This document shows, piece after piece, positions 1 through 18,922 of a stretch of 28,421 nucleotides of DNA; position 1 is the stretch's first letter; the number at the start of each line of letters is the position of its first letter. The notes beneath the pieces are model-generated. The model was not told the origin of the DNA, did not search any database, and was given only the letters and a program-made list of their open reading frames with translations. Source of the DNA: Temnopleurus reevesii (taxonomy: Eukaryota; Echinodermata; Echinoidea; Temnopleuroida; Temnopleuridae); contig BQKZ01001789.1 in the NCBI GenBank assembly GCA_036244855.1, forward strand, positions 40,274 through 68,694, read 5' to 3'. Both the position numbers and the translations under genes were made by a program.

Positions 1-1470
1 TCTCTTAAGTTGACCATTTCCTAATAGTCATCTGTACCAACATTTATATGACAATTTCCACAATAGTAGCATCCCAAAATTATCTCCAAATAAAAATCAC
101 GGTTCCTTTTTGTTGAAAAATATGAAGAAACAAGCTCTGTTCAACTCCATTTTACATTCAACAAGTCACACTTCCAACGTGCATCGAACATGAATTCCAA
201 CTGAACAAAATCATAGTTAATAACCCCAGCATGGATTAAGGAAAATGCGATATAGCTATGAAAAACATGGTAGATTGTATTGAAAGTCATACTAGCATCA
301 GAAGCACTAGCCCGGCCAGCAGGCATATATGAAGAACAGTCATCTATTTGCCGAATGCTATCATACACCTACTATGAATATAATAGGACAAAGAAGTAGA
401 GAAAATGAACATCTCCCAACTCAAGCGTTCACAATAGCTCTAGTAAACAAAAGATATTCCCTTCTTTTCTTATTCCCTTCGCTCTACAATAACTAATGGC
501 ACACCAAAGAGTTACCAGTCGTTCATGGAGTCATACATAGATCTATGCATAGCTTTATCTATTAATAGATAAACAGAGCAGGAAAATCCTTTTGTTTTTA
601 CGAGCCATTGAGATTAGGATGGGGAGTTAATTATTTTACCTACTTTCCTTGTCCTTTATCCTCATAGCGATTATGGTAATACGAAAGAGATAAGGATAGA
701 GTCAATGGTACCTACAGAATATTTTTTTAACATCTGTTTGCCTTTCTCATTATTTGTGACAACAAAATATCAAGTCTCAATCTGAAACCATCATATTCTT
801 TCTCTATACCCTTCCAAAAAAGATAAAGAAACAAAAGGCTGAGTTTTGATTGTTCAAAAGAAAGATGAGTTTTTTTTTTTAATTTAGTAACCCTCGTAAG
901 AAAATGTTACAAATCATATAAAATAATACAAAATGAATACCAAAGATGTATAAAACTTTTTAAAGGACCTAGGAATATGAAAAACAAAACTGAAACATTG
1001 ATAATAAACCAGTTTTATATATCTGGTGATTTTTTTTCTCCAAACTATGACTGGATATATAAAAAAAATTGTTGGAAATGATAATGTATATTTATTATTG
1101 GCTTACATCCTCATAGTATATGGAAATCAACAGGATAACTTAGAAAATTGTGTGTTCCAAAACGTTAAATCTCAGCTTATATTGCAGACTTTTTTTTGAA
1201 CACAAATTTAAACCAATTCACACTCTAAAGTGTTTTGATACATGGACCAAAACAAAACAAACAAAACCGATTTATTTATGACTATTAAAAATATCTCTCT
1301 CTCTCTCAGAGTATAGACCCACATATAGTATCCTTTGCAGTGTGGTGTGGCTCCATCCATTTTGTATACGGCCAGCAACCAGGATTAGCATACCTGCTAA
1401 TGCTAGAGAGTTCAAGAAGACCAGCTTCTCGAAACTTCACTATAAATCAACATTTATCTTTTAACATCAA
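1..1470. other. Left flank, no supported gene
   Basis: AT-rich, with poly-T/poly-A runs (869-881, 1189-1198) and a short CT run near 1296-1308. Only short unsupported frames. Confidence 0.5.
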
Positions 1471-1491
1471 GTTTTCCCAAAATGGTTTGCG

Positions 1492-3184
1492 ATGACTGAA
1501 TCGCAAAGCCACAATCCTGTGGGAAAACATATAAAAAAAAAAACCTATTCTACATATGATCTGTCATATTTCGTGAACTGTACCCATAATGATAACGAGT
1601 CGGACGATAATTCTATCGTCGCTCGCAAGAATTGCACCAGGTTCATTGATCCAAAAGGCACTACACAGCACATGGGTGTTTCTTTATACAGGTGAGTTAT
1701 GTGTTTTGTTATTCTTTAACAAAAAATAAAAGAAGCTTGGAACAAAATTGAGAAAAAGCATGTGTGCTTTAATTTGAAAGGGAAAAATATATTCAAATGT
1801 CCCATACATTATGAAAAACTGTCCCAAATATGGACCTGATAGAATATCAATGATATCAGTGATGTACTTTTTTTTTAATTTCCATTTGAATCATTTTGTA
1901 TAATCTTGTTATGCAACAAAATGTACATTGCACTTCTTTCTCCTCGGGGTGTTGCTCAAAAGTTGCGATTGGTCGCAAATCGTAACACAAATTTTCATTT
2001 GCACATGATATGTACTTCTAAGAAGATGCGCATGAAACGATGATTTGATAGGCGCACTCCAATCAACTGCAACTTGCAATCAGTTGCAACTTTTGAACAA
2101 CATCCCCCTAGACACAGTGACAAAATGCCGTTACACCTTTTTCTGGATCTAGCATAAAAATTAATCTTTGGTAGGTTCCTGACATCATATAGACATAAAA
2201 TTCTCACCAAACTTTAAAATTGGATGAATGTCTATCGCACAGTTTTCATTTAAAAAATACCACATGATCGAATCATGAGATCATGATGGTCAGGCGATAA
2301 TAATTTCTACACCAACTAGCACATGATCAATCACATGATACTATCGATCAGGTGATCAAAGTGTGTATCACCCGACACTAAAGATCACTCTGTCACCATC
2401 CTAAATATATGGTGCATATAAAGAACTTTGACCTTGCATTGTGTAATGACCTTTGTTTCGACACACAAGTAAGTATAAGGAAGACTTAATTGTTTTCAAC
2501 ATCCTACTAGGCTGAGAAAAGCCTGGCATCATAAAGCCAAGATAAATTACAGAAATTTATCCAGATTGCCTCTATTTTCTTAGCACATCATAGAAGGAGG
2601 GAGGAATAATTTCCATGAATTCAACCAAAGTGTACAACTTAGGAGATGGCATCCACATGTGATGCTTGAAATAAGAGAATATTCACATGAAATCTTGCAA
2701 AACAAAGTGATAATAACTTTCATACAACACTAAATGAACTTTTTGGTGGTTTGTCTGAAGAAAAAAATCACTTCTCAAAAAGTAAAAAACTTTCAGTCAT
2801 TCATCAGGTACATTTTACACGGTACATGTAATCCCTGTTGACAGCACTTCAAATCCCAAATCTCGACAATGCTCTCCTCATGCATGTAAAACATATCAAA
2901 AATTTTCCTCTCCGATTTGTTGCATATTATTTACAAAATCTGTACACGATCAAGTATGTACAGGAGATAAATGCCACAAAGAGTTACAAAGAAAATAAAT
3001 ATTTTGCATGATTTTTAAGAAGAGAACAAACCACTTTTAGGATTTGAACAAAAAATTTGTTCATGTTGAAGCAAAATCAACAAAATTTGGTAATACCGTA
3101 CCCCTCAAATTTTTTCTTTCCCTTTCTCGCCTCTTGTCAACTCTCCCAATCTCTCTTTCCCCCTCTCACACTCCCAATCCCCCC

Positions 3185-3225
<41 letters not shown>

Positions 3226-3690
3226 AATCCCTCTTCTTCTGATGCACATAAGGTTAACTTAAAATGATGAGATGGCTACTGCAATATGACTATTGCAAGA
3301 TTTCTTAATTTAAAGTGTTTAAATAAATATTCCAAAATATACTTTGCTTTCAAATACTTTGGAGTGATGCAAAATTCTAGAACACATTTCAGAATCATAA
3401 ATCTTATATAAACCCAAGATTGTTGAAATTGGGTACAGGCCGTCCCATCAAAAAAGATTGTTGAAGCTTGAACTAAAATATGAAATATGGAATGTTTTAT
3501 CGACTAAAAATTAGAGACTACGAGACTTAGATTTCTTGAAAGGAAAATCTCTGTGTTACTTAAACTGCAAATCAGCAGTCGTTTTCAAAAAAACAGAAAT
3601 TTCATATCTTGATCATCTTTTACTTTTTTTTTCAGAGAACAAGATAGCACATTGATATCCCTCTTCGATGTAGGCTGGAGGGAAGACTAA
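1492..3690 (+). CDS. Speculative two-exon small ORF (84 aa), unknown family
   Basis: Exon A 1492-1691: ATG, 66 codons plus two bases, ending at a perfect donor CAG|GTGAGT just before the in-frame TGA. Exon B 3636-3690: strong acceptor (cttttttttcag|AGAAC), then 18 codons in the matching frame (REQDSTLISLFDVGWRED) to TAA. An AATAAA follows at 3718. A TATA-like CTATAAAT lies at about 1439-1446. Against it: a five-codon upstream frame starts at 1481, no family is recognised, there is an 11-A run in exon A, and exon B is very short. It would converge tail-to-tail on Mknk. It may equally be a non-coding RNA or chance. Confidence 0.2.
1946..2108. mobile_element. MITE-like inverted-repeat element, about 163 bp
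   Basis: Left arm from 1946 (GGGGTGTTGCTCAAAAGTTG) matches the reverse complement of the right arm ending at 2108 (GGGGGATGTTGTTCAAAAGT) over about 40 bp at roughly 75%. No clear target duplication and no coding capacity. Confidence 0.5.
2110..3635. other. No supported gene (GATC/CATG-rich patch and pyrimidine tract)
   Basis: 2265-2385 is unusually rich in ATCATG and TGATCA words, with short overlapping palindromes. 3100-3240 is the pyrimidine tract with the CT microsatellite. The rest is featureless AT-rich sequence, which would be the intron of the speculative plus-strand ORF. Confidence 0.5.
3183..3222. repeat. (CT)n microsatellite
   Basis: About 40 bp of CT repeats in a longer pyrimidine-rich tract from about 3110. 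It produces spurious Ser/Leu-rich frames. Confidence 0.97.
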
Positions 3691-3717
3691 TCAATCCTTG
3701 CACGATAACAACCAACA

Positions 3718-3723
3718 AATAAA
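3718..3723 (+). terminator. Candidate poly(A) signal AATAAA on the plus strand
   Basis: AATAAA 28 nt after the TAA of the speculative plus-strand ORF, followed by a T-rich tract at 3749-3759. It faces the minus-strand signal 30 bp away, giving a compact two-way 3'-end region. Confidence 0.3.
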
Positions 3724-3734
3724 AATAGATTCTT

Positions 3735-4407
3735 TAAAAATATCTGATTTTTTTTATTTCGTTCTTGTCTACGAATACACAAATGCTGTGGTAAAAAGTA
3801 CAGCAGAATAAGTCCTCGCTGCGCTTCAACTGCAACTTACAAAATGGATTGCTGTATTTTACAGATGATTCCCCATCTGAAAATAGATAGTGTATGCTTC
3901 ATAAAATTAAAGTCAATTACCCATAAAGAGTGACACATTATCAAAAGCATACATATTAGAAGATGAAATAGAATTAAGTACATGTGAGCTCAGAAAATGT
4001 TCATCTCTAACTCACAATAACTCTGCTCTATACACACCAAAATTAGTAAGTATGTAAGTATGAAGCACAAGCGACTGACTGCCCAGAACAAAATCCTGCC
4101 GTAATGCTTTACATTATGAAAGATCCACGTTTCTCTATTCCACTCGAGTCCACACTGAACTTGCACACTACCAATACACAAGAGAGCTTTGCTCCTATGT
4201 ATATCGCACCTTGCACGAATTCACACTTTGGTCTGTAATATTTCAATACAAAAACAAGTCCATTTGGCTTCCCAAACTCTGAGCTGTAAAACCCACTCTG
4301 AGCATTCATGCTTTCACTCATTCGACGGAAACGATTCATTGCGCGTAATCACACACTGTCGTTAAATCAAGTCTACGGCATCTCGTCGAGACCCCTTCAC
4401 AAATCCC
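3735..4407 (-). other. Mknk: Mknk 3' untranslated region (inferred extent)
   Basis: Sequence after the MNK stop up to the first good poly(A) signal on this strand. No coding continuation is seen, and small frames at 3990-4339 have no support. The 3' limit rests only on the signal near 3755. Confidence 0.4.
3753..3758 (-). terminator. Candidate poly(A) signal AATAAA for Mknk
   Basis: AATAAA on the minus strand about 650 nt after the MNK stop. A GT-rich stretch (TTTGTTGGTTGTT, minus) lies about 35 nt beyond, as expected of a downstream element. Other AATAAA hexamers further left could give longer 3' ends. Confidence 0.4.
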
Positions 4408-12167
<7,760 letters not shown>

Positions 12168-13358
12168 TACCTGGAGCAAAGAAACAAGACAAAAATCCCC
12201 ATCAATCAAGTGGCTAAAATACGCTTCACAGACATGCTTGCATGCATGCTCGGGGAATCATCGCCAAGAATGATTTCCCTCAGTCAAGACTCAAACTGAA
12301 AATCGACAAATAAACCTTGTTATTTGGCAAACAAGATATATATCCATTTCTCGTTCAGATCGCAAGCCTTCCATCCATCATTGTGCATAACCTACATTTC
12401 CAAACAGAAATCGTGAATAGAGAACTATTCCCGTCACATCGGCACACAATTGGCCGGTAGCCAGGATCTATTTCACAACACAAACAAAAATATTCCCCTT
12501 TTCATGATCGGAATTGCAGTTAAAGCATTTTTCATCGTCATCAGATTTGACCTTTGACCGGATAATAATCATATAATGATGATTAGACATCACCTGACAG
12601 CCATATGGCAGGGGAATGCTTGAAGAGCAAGTGCACTAATTACCAACAACATGCATGGTCTCGCTTCTGGAAAGCGTATCACAAAGTTAATGATGGGTCA
12701 TTATTGAGATGGCTGCATCTTGAACTCTCGATGACACACGTCTTAGTACAAACCTTGATGCAATTATCAACCCCCCCCCCCCTCCAAAACCAAAACATAT
12801 TTATATTTCTGATACTTTTGAGGGGGGCTTTTTTTTATCCTTTATGAATGCCTCTTATTCCTTTACATTGGGATCCCACAAGGTGCACTGATTTCACCAT
12901 GGCTTTTCTACATGTACATGTATCTCTACTTCTCGGTATGCAATCTCTTTCAGAAGGTTTATAATGAAATTTGAATGAAACCATTTGGACAAGCCCTTTC
13001 ATTACATCTTTCTGTCTCTCTCACTCTTTCATCTGTAACAAAGTCATGTCTCTCCTTCATTTCACTCCTTCTCTATTCCTCTTTCATTTCATCTCTCTTC
13101 TATATCATCCACTTGCAATTATGTATAGCCTATCTCTTCCTCTCTCTTTCCACCAAACTCTCTTTTATTCCCACCATGCTCTCATCTCAAGTTACTCGTT
13201 CATCTCATCATCCCTTGACATACAATTCACCTCTCCTGAGGAATTTCACAATGCCTGCCACTTTAACCTGCCAATGAACTTCACAGACAGTCCAGCCCCA
13301 TCTCCATCCCCTCTTCTCTTCTCTTCTCTTCATTCCTCTTCTCGCTCACTCACACACA

Positions 13359-13359
<1 letters not shown>

Positions 13360-13387
<28 letters not shown>
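13360..13387. repeat. (CT)n microsatellite
   Basis: Follows a CACACACA run within a pyrimidine-rich region (about 13000-13500). The long plus-strand frames there are low-complexity artefacts. Confidence 0.97.
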
Positions 13388-13390
<3 letters not shown>

Positions 13391-13569
13391 GCCTTCCTGG
13401 TGTCCATCAATCTCACTACTGTGCAAGTTGACAAGACATTGAACATCAAAGAGGAGTAAAGCCCAATGTCATCCTTTCTCTCCCAATCTCCATCCCTCTA
13501 CCAATCTCCCATCTGTGCATGTTGACCCAACAATGAACTTCATCAATGAGGCTAGGCTCCTCCCTCTTT

Positions 13570-13573
<4 letters not shown>

Positions 13574-13606
<33 letters not shown>
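13574..13606. repeat. (CT)n microsatellite
   Basis: Second CT tract about 190 bp from the first. The sequences before them share blocks (CCCTCT...CCAATCTC, TCATTCCTCTT), so the two may be an old local duplication. Confidence 0.95.
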
Positions 13607-13609
<3 letters not shown>

Positions 13610-15524
13610 CCTGGCATCCATCAATCACGCTCCTGTTCTGGGTTCCCTCTGGAATCCCTCAATGCCTCAAAGGACTCTCAAGTTCAGAAATGTAACGAAG
13701 TACCAACTATTAAATTGGCATGAATGAAGGGGATTACATCTAGTGAACAGCATCATGTAGGAGTTTTCTCAGCCAATTAAACCACTTTAAAACTAAAATG
13801 CCAAGGATTTTTTAGCATCTGTTTTGATAGGATTCTTGCTTTGACGGGAACAGCCCCTCACTTCTAAAACCCAATTTGTAAACCTCAATATAATCCACAT
13901 GACCACCGAATAATCCAGGGCTACCACCAGACTTTACCAAATTGGGGAGGGGGGTACATGTCTAGAAAATGTCGGATAAAACTTCTGATCAGTATGGTGG
14001 TCCAACAAAGGAGCTGACAAAGATATAATGAAAAAATAAAACAAAACAGATCTCCACAGGTCACAGGATTATCAAAAAGGCAGTTCTGTCCAAATTTTGG
14101 AGATAAATGATTCACTCGTCCCAGCAAAAAAAATATATAACGGATAATTGCAGCTTTTTGCTAATAATAAGAGGGATAACAATACTGTAGGTCTCCAAAT
14201 AACGTTTTTGAAAATACACTGAACCCCCAAAGAATGGTCATCACTTCTGACAGTTTGACCCTGATTTGAGGCTACCAGGATGGGCATGACAGGAAAACCA
14301 CTAGCAGATTCAGCCCTTATTAGGAAATATATGCTCAGAGGGATCGAATCAAAACACTGGGTATTTGGGTTCAAACGAGGGGCACTCGTTCATGAGGGAT
14401 CGTGTGAGAGACAAAAGTTTGGCAAGGGAATAGTTTTGCGGTTTTCCGAATAACGGGGCAGCAACAATCTAGGTCGGGATGATATCTTCTTAGTCGATAG
14501 TCAGAGGTACAACAATATTCTTGTAGGGTTATGATAAGAAACTAAAACAAAGAAAAAAGATGGTGGAAGGAGCAGGAGGAAGAGTAGGAGGGACCAATAG
14601 AGAAGTCTAATTGGAAATCAAGAACAGGTGAAGGGAATGAGGCAAAAAAAATAAATTATGAGATGTATGCATATTTTAATAGTCAAAATTTGTGTGGCAA
14701 ACAGTGAATCATATTTACCAATACATTCAATTTTACTACAAGTTTTTCTAGAAGAGAAAATAAATATAAACAAATAAATATTAAAAGCACAGTGTAAGTA
14801 AATGAAATGAATAAACCAACAATCAAACAAATAATTCAAATCTTTTTCCACCTAATTTTTTATTGAAAGCAATGAAGGCTCAACAGGCCTGGCCATGAAT
14901 CCATTTATAGCTTCCTAGCTTGACCTCAAAGATAAACGCAACACACAGGAAGGCATTGGCTAGTGGTCAGTCTTGTGTCCTCATGCTCCGCCCCAAGGAT
15001 TGACCATGGACATTCCTTTCAAGTAGGAAGGAGATGGAGGTCAATGAACTTTATTAGATGTGAGGGATTTAGAATACTTGTTCTAAACAAGGTTCTTGAG
15101 AGGTCAACAAGTGACCCGTATCTCATTAAAATATAGGGCTTGCTTTATAAAGACTTAAAACATTCATCAGATGCCAAAAGAACTGTTCAGGAATGTAAAA
15201 GATAGAAATTGAAGTGCAAATAATCTTAAAGCTGAGCCAAATGTTTTCTAAGAATAGAACACATTAACAGCATTATCCTGCTTTCACTGCCAAAATATGT
15301 TTGGTCAAGTTGTCAGGTGACCCACATTTCAATTTCTACTGTAATGCATATTCTGGAACAGTTGGCATCTCTGCACAGACATATTTTCTATATATACACT
15401 AAAGCTTGTGGCACATGATGCATGACATTCTTTTCTATCTCCCTTCTTGTATATTTTACTTTGTAAATTTAAATCACAATTCAGCTATTAGCTGCGATGA
15501 TTTTTTATTCAATAAACCATTTTT

Positions 15525-15542
15525 CTATCTATCTATCTATCG
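15525..15542. repeat. (ATCT)n microsatellite after an AATAAA-type A/T block
   Basis: CTATCTATCTATCTATC follows ATTCAATAAACCATTT. This could be the 3' tail of a degraded retroelement, but no reverse transcriptase remains nearby. Confidence 0.7.
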
Positions 15543-16232
15543 TATAGTCTCATGTGTATAGTCATGTGACTGATGCTAACTGTGATGCAACAGTTATATA
15601 CCGTTTTTATTACATGTTTTGTGTACCATTACTTCAGATTGGTTTGCATACAAAAGTGCCCCGCTATTTACTATCCTTTGTTATCTCAGTTGTGTTCCCG
15701 ATTTCTAGATAGGGTTTGTTTTAATTAGATAGAGGGTACCGAAAAACCTTTTTGAACAAATTACAAATAAACATTCAGGGTGACAGATGAATATTCAGGA
15801 AATACATGTAAAGAGGTGTAAAAAGTATGATGTACAGAAATGCCCATCATATTTTAGCCTAAGTAAGCAAGTTCAAGAAACCGTACAGTGTACAATGTAC
15901 ATGCAGTTCATCTGAAATGAAGCCTAACATTTGATACTATTTTGATCCCAGGAAAAACAGATTTAATCAATAATAGAATAGCTCATACTTCAGAATAGGC
16001 TTACGTAGATAATTATGAATGTCAATGGAGAAGCCTGCAAACATGTCCTAATAATATCAGTTCTTTCAATTGAGGCATATAAAGCCATATTCAGTCAACG
16101 GTGGCCTCAATTTTCTGAGGACATTGAAATCTGTTGTACACGCCCCCCTCGACGTCACATCCTCTTCCGCTTGATTCAGAACGATAGCATCGATCAGGCA
16201 TCCGGCTTCCTAGCTATTTCAACCATCGCAAA

Positions 16233-16630
16233 GATCCCTGTTTACATGCACCTAGTGCACTGATTCTCTTGTATGAACAGTGGAAATAATAGCACTGAGT
16301 ATGTACATGCATCTTTATAAGGATCCCTGTTTACATGCACTTACATGTAGTGAGCCGATTCTTTTGTATGAACAGTGGAAATAACAGCACTGAGTATCCT
16401 AAAGCCCCAGTCACATAGAACCCTGGAAGCAACACGATTCATCCCGATTCTTTGTTAATTCACAGTTTATAGCTGCCTCCGAACAAAGACTCGTGTTGAA
16501 TCGTGCTGCTTCCGGGGGCCCTATGTGACCGGGGCTTAAATATGTGCATGTATCTCAACTATCACATTTGCACTGTTCACATGAACAATCTCAACCGATT
16601 CCCTATGAACGAGCTGGAAAGAGTATTTGG
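16233..16630. repeat. Degenerate tandem repeat, about 89-bp unit, three copies
   Basis: Copies start at 16233 and 16322 (GATCCCTGTTTACATGCAC, then TTGTATGAACAGTGGAAATA and GCACTGAGTAT). A more diverged third copy lies at about 16563-16630 (CTGTTCACATGAAC, CCGATTCC). The second copy is interrupted by the Harbinger-like MITE. Confidence 0.75.
16403..16536. mobile_element. Harbinger-like MITE, 134 bp with 3-bp TAA target duplication
   Basis: Inverted arms of about 55 bp: AGCCCCAGTCACATAG at the left, CTATGTGACCGGGGCT at the right. Further pairs are GGAAGCAACACGATTCA/GGAAGCAGCACGATTCA and TTTGTT. TAA flanks both sides (16400-16402, 16537-16539); TWA duplications are typical of PIF/Harbinger elements. 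It sits inside one unit of a degenerate tandem repeat. Confidence 0.75.
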
Positions 16631-17807
16631 AGAACTTGTGTTGCTGCTTGGAAATGCTATCATTAGCAATCTCTGATAAAGTATTCTAAAACACTTCCCT
16701 AAACCACTTACAATTTATATTGAAGGATAGTCCGAGCGTAACTGTACATTTGTAAACGCAAATTGTTTCGCTTCATAAAAGCGTGCCAATGTGCAACAGT
16801 TCTTCATTACTGGACTAAAATGTATTCCATTAATCTTTTCCACATAATTTTACATTTCAAATGTGACCTTTGACATTTCTGCAGTTACTCAGTGGAGTAC
16901 CATGGCAACAAGACAGCTTTGCTTGATGTGTACCATGACTGAGAGTGTGAACACTAAAAAAAGACAATCTCCAATCTATCCCAGTTTGCAGATTCAGTTT
17001 AGTAAAATCGGTGGAGGAAGGCGATTGTGAATATGAACAGGGCCAAAATCCTTCAGGAAGAAAAGCTCTACATGTAGGTCGTGTCAACAGGATGCTATTT
17101 CTCTCTCTTTCTCTCTCTCCCCAGAAGTGAGATTTATGCGGATTTATTGAGAACATAATTACGCCCATACACACCCTACAGGGATTAAATGTAGGGGAAA
17201 ATGATCAGATTTGAGATTATGGACACTTGTGATGTTGGATTAACGAGTTATCAAAACAAAATGCAATTCATCCATTTCCTCTTTACCCAAGTCCTGTTCT
17301 CTTTCTATATAATGACATGTACGCTGTACAATGTACACTCTCTTTCTTTCTTTCTCCCTTTAATAGGACCTACATCTTTCATATCTAAAGCAGCCATGTT
17401 TCTTCATCCTCTTTTCTCTTCGCACAATTTTCTCATTCATCTAACACATTATACAACCAGCATGAAAAAGGTCCACAAAATTACCATGATCACTTTTCAT
17501 TTACATGCACAAGTATTAGAAATTATCTTATTATAGTTCTCTCTTAATCAATGCATTCAATAATCACGAACTTCCCATTCAAATAACCCCATTGTGATGT
17601 CACTGTCCCAACACAGATATAGTGTAAGTGGGAATTTCCCCATTTTCGAACACAGCAAATATACAGTGATAAATTGCACATGTCCAATACACAAAAACAA
17701 AATACATTGTATACTTTTCTTCCAGTGGAAACCATACATTCAATGCATAATCTTTCACGTTATTACAAATGTAACAACACACAAACATAACATACTTTGA
17801 AACATTA

Positions 17808-18400
17808 AAGGGGAACTACACTCAGACATTAAATTGCTATCATTAAATGAAGAAAAATAAGATGAACAAACTGTGAAAATTTAAGCAAAATCAGACAATC
17901 CATTCAAAAGTTATGAATTTTCAAAGTTTTGATTTACACCCCTCATGGGCTCCTTAAATTGGCAAACGTACAATCACAAAATGGCTGCCAACATGGAGAA
18001 CTCTCCATTCGCTTTGTACACAAAATTTCACATTTTCCTCTTTTTCCAGAAAAGTACAAAAAATTGTGTTTCTTCAGTGAAATATATTATAGCCACATCA
18101 ATTCTGCAAGCATTCCAGAAAGAACGGTGTTGAATCTTCATTTGAAATATGATATGGATCCACTTTCAATAAATTTATATACAAAGTGAATGAGGAGTTC
18201 TCCATGTATGACATCACAGATTATGCTAATTAGCTATACGCATGCCAATTCAAGGATGCTCAGCATAGGTGGAAATGATAACTATGAAAATTCATAACTT
18301 TTGAACGGATTATACGATTTTGCTCAAATTTTCACAGTTTGTTCATCTGATTTTTCTTCATCTACTGACCGTACATTATCGTTTGGGTGTAATTCCCCTT
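17808..18400. mobile_element. TA-flanked foldback element, 593 bp (mariner-like MITE)
   Basis: Terminal inverted repeats of about 130 bp. Left AAGGGGAACTACACTCAGAC and right (reverse complement) AAGGGGAATTACACCCAAAC; both contain GATGAACAAACTGTGAAAAT and CCGTTCAAAAGTTATGAATT or its one-base variant. TA flanks each end (17806-17807, 18401-18402). The interior also folds (ACATGGAGAACTC at about 17992 against about 18190-18206). No transposase frame; the small frames inside are non-coding. Confidence 0.8.
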
Positions 18401-18781
18401 TACCCAATGACCCACAACATATTACATCATCTGATGTAATACTACTGCAGATCCCATTATATGCAAAACCTGTGAAGAAATACATTCATTTACATTGCAT
18501 GAAGTGGGCTTTGAACAATAGACTTTTACAGGAAATGATGCCTGATGAGTAAAGGAAGGAAACCGACATATTTTCATCTTTATTTTTGGATTACAAGCCC
18601 TAATTACTTTTATCAAAAACATAAAGTCAATATATCACACAAGCAAAAAAATATTAAGACCAAACATCCATTTGAATTTAAATGTCAGCGTAGATCAAAA
18701 TAAGCACTCAAACCAAGCATTTCACGAAAATAATTTCAATGAAAGAAGAAAGGAAATAATATTGAAGTGAAAAGTATTTAC

Positions 18782-18898
18782 CTCGGCTAGCAATAGCACA
18801 CAAAGAAGAAGATAAAATAAGCTTTTTGGCTGGAAGCATTGGCATAGTGAAGATAATAAACGCTGGAGTTGTTGTTGCTGTATGTAGTAAAGTGGGAA
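18782..18898 (-). other. Mknk: Candidate 5' non-coding exon of Mknk
   Basis: Begins about 30 nt downstream of a TATA box and ends at GCCGAG|gtaaat. In the MNK frame the exon has no ATG, so it would be 5' UTR. It would be followed by a 6.6-kb intron to the acceptor before 12170. ATGs at 18845 and 18839 start an out-of-frame upstream ORF. The link to Mknk is inferred: same strand, no intervening gene, and Mknk exon 1 needs an upstream exon. The 5' end is an estimate. Confidence 0.35.
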
Positions 18899-18922
18899 TA
18901 GAAAGACCAATAGCTTCCGCAG

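Larger units (their letters stand above)
12171..18781 (-). other. Upstream of Mknk coding exon 1; probable 5'-UTR intron
   Basis: A poly-C run (12771-12782), pyrimidine-rich 13.0-13.6 kb with two CT tracts, the 16.2-16.6 kb tandem repeat and two MITE-like elements. No coding exon supported. It is an intron only if the 18.8-kb exon belongs to Mknk. Confidence 0.4.

Noticed and set aside
3044..3242. Two overlapping Ser/Pro-rich frames
   Set aside because: Created by the CT microsatellite.
12971..13459. 162-codon Ser/Leu/His-rich plus-strand frame
   Set aside because: Translated pyrimidine-rich low-complexity DNA ending in a CT microsatellite; no domain or codon structure.
15420..15542. Possible LINE 3' end (AATAAA followed by ATCT repeats)
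   Set aside because: No reverse transcriptase remnant or target duplication visible; kept only as a microsatellite note.
17929..18189. 86-codon frame
   Set aside because: Lies inside the non-coding foldback element and spans its arm and interior.
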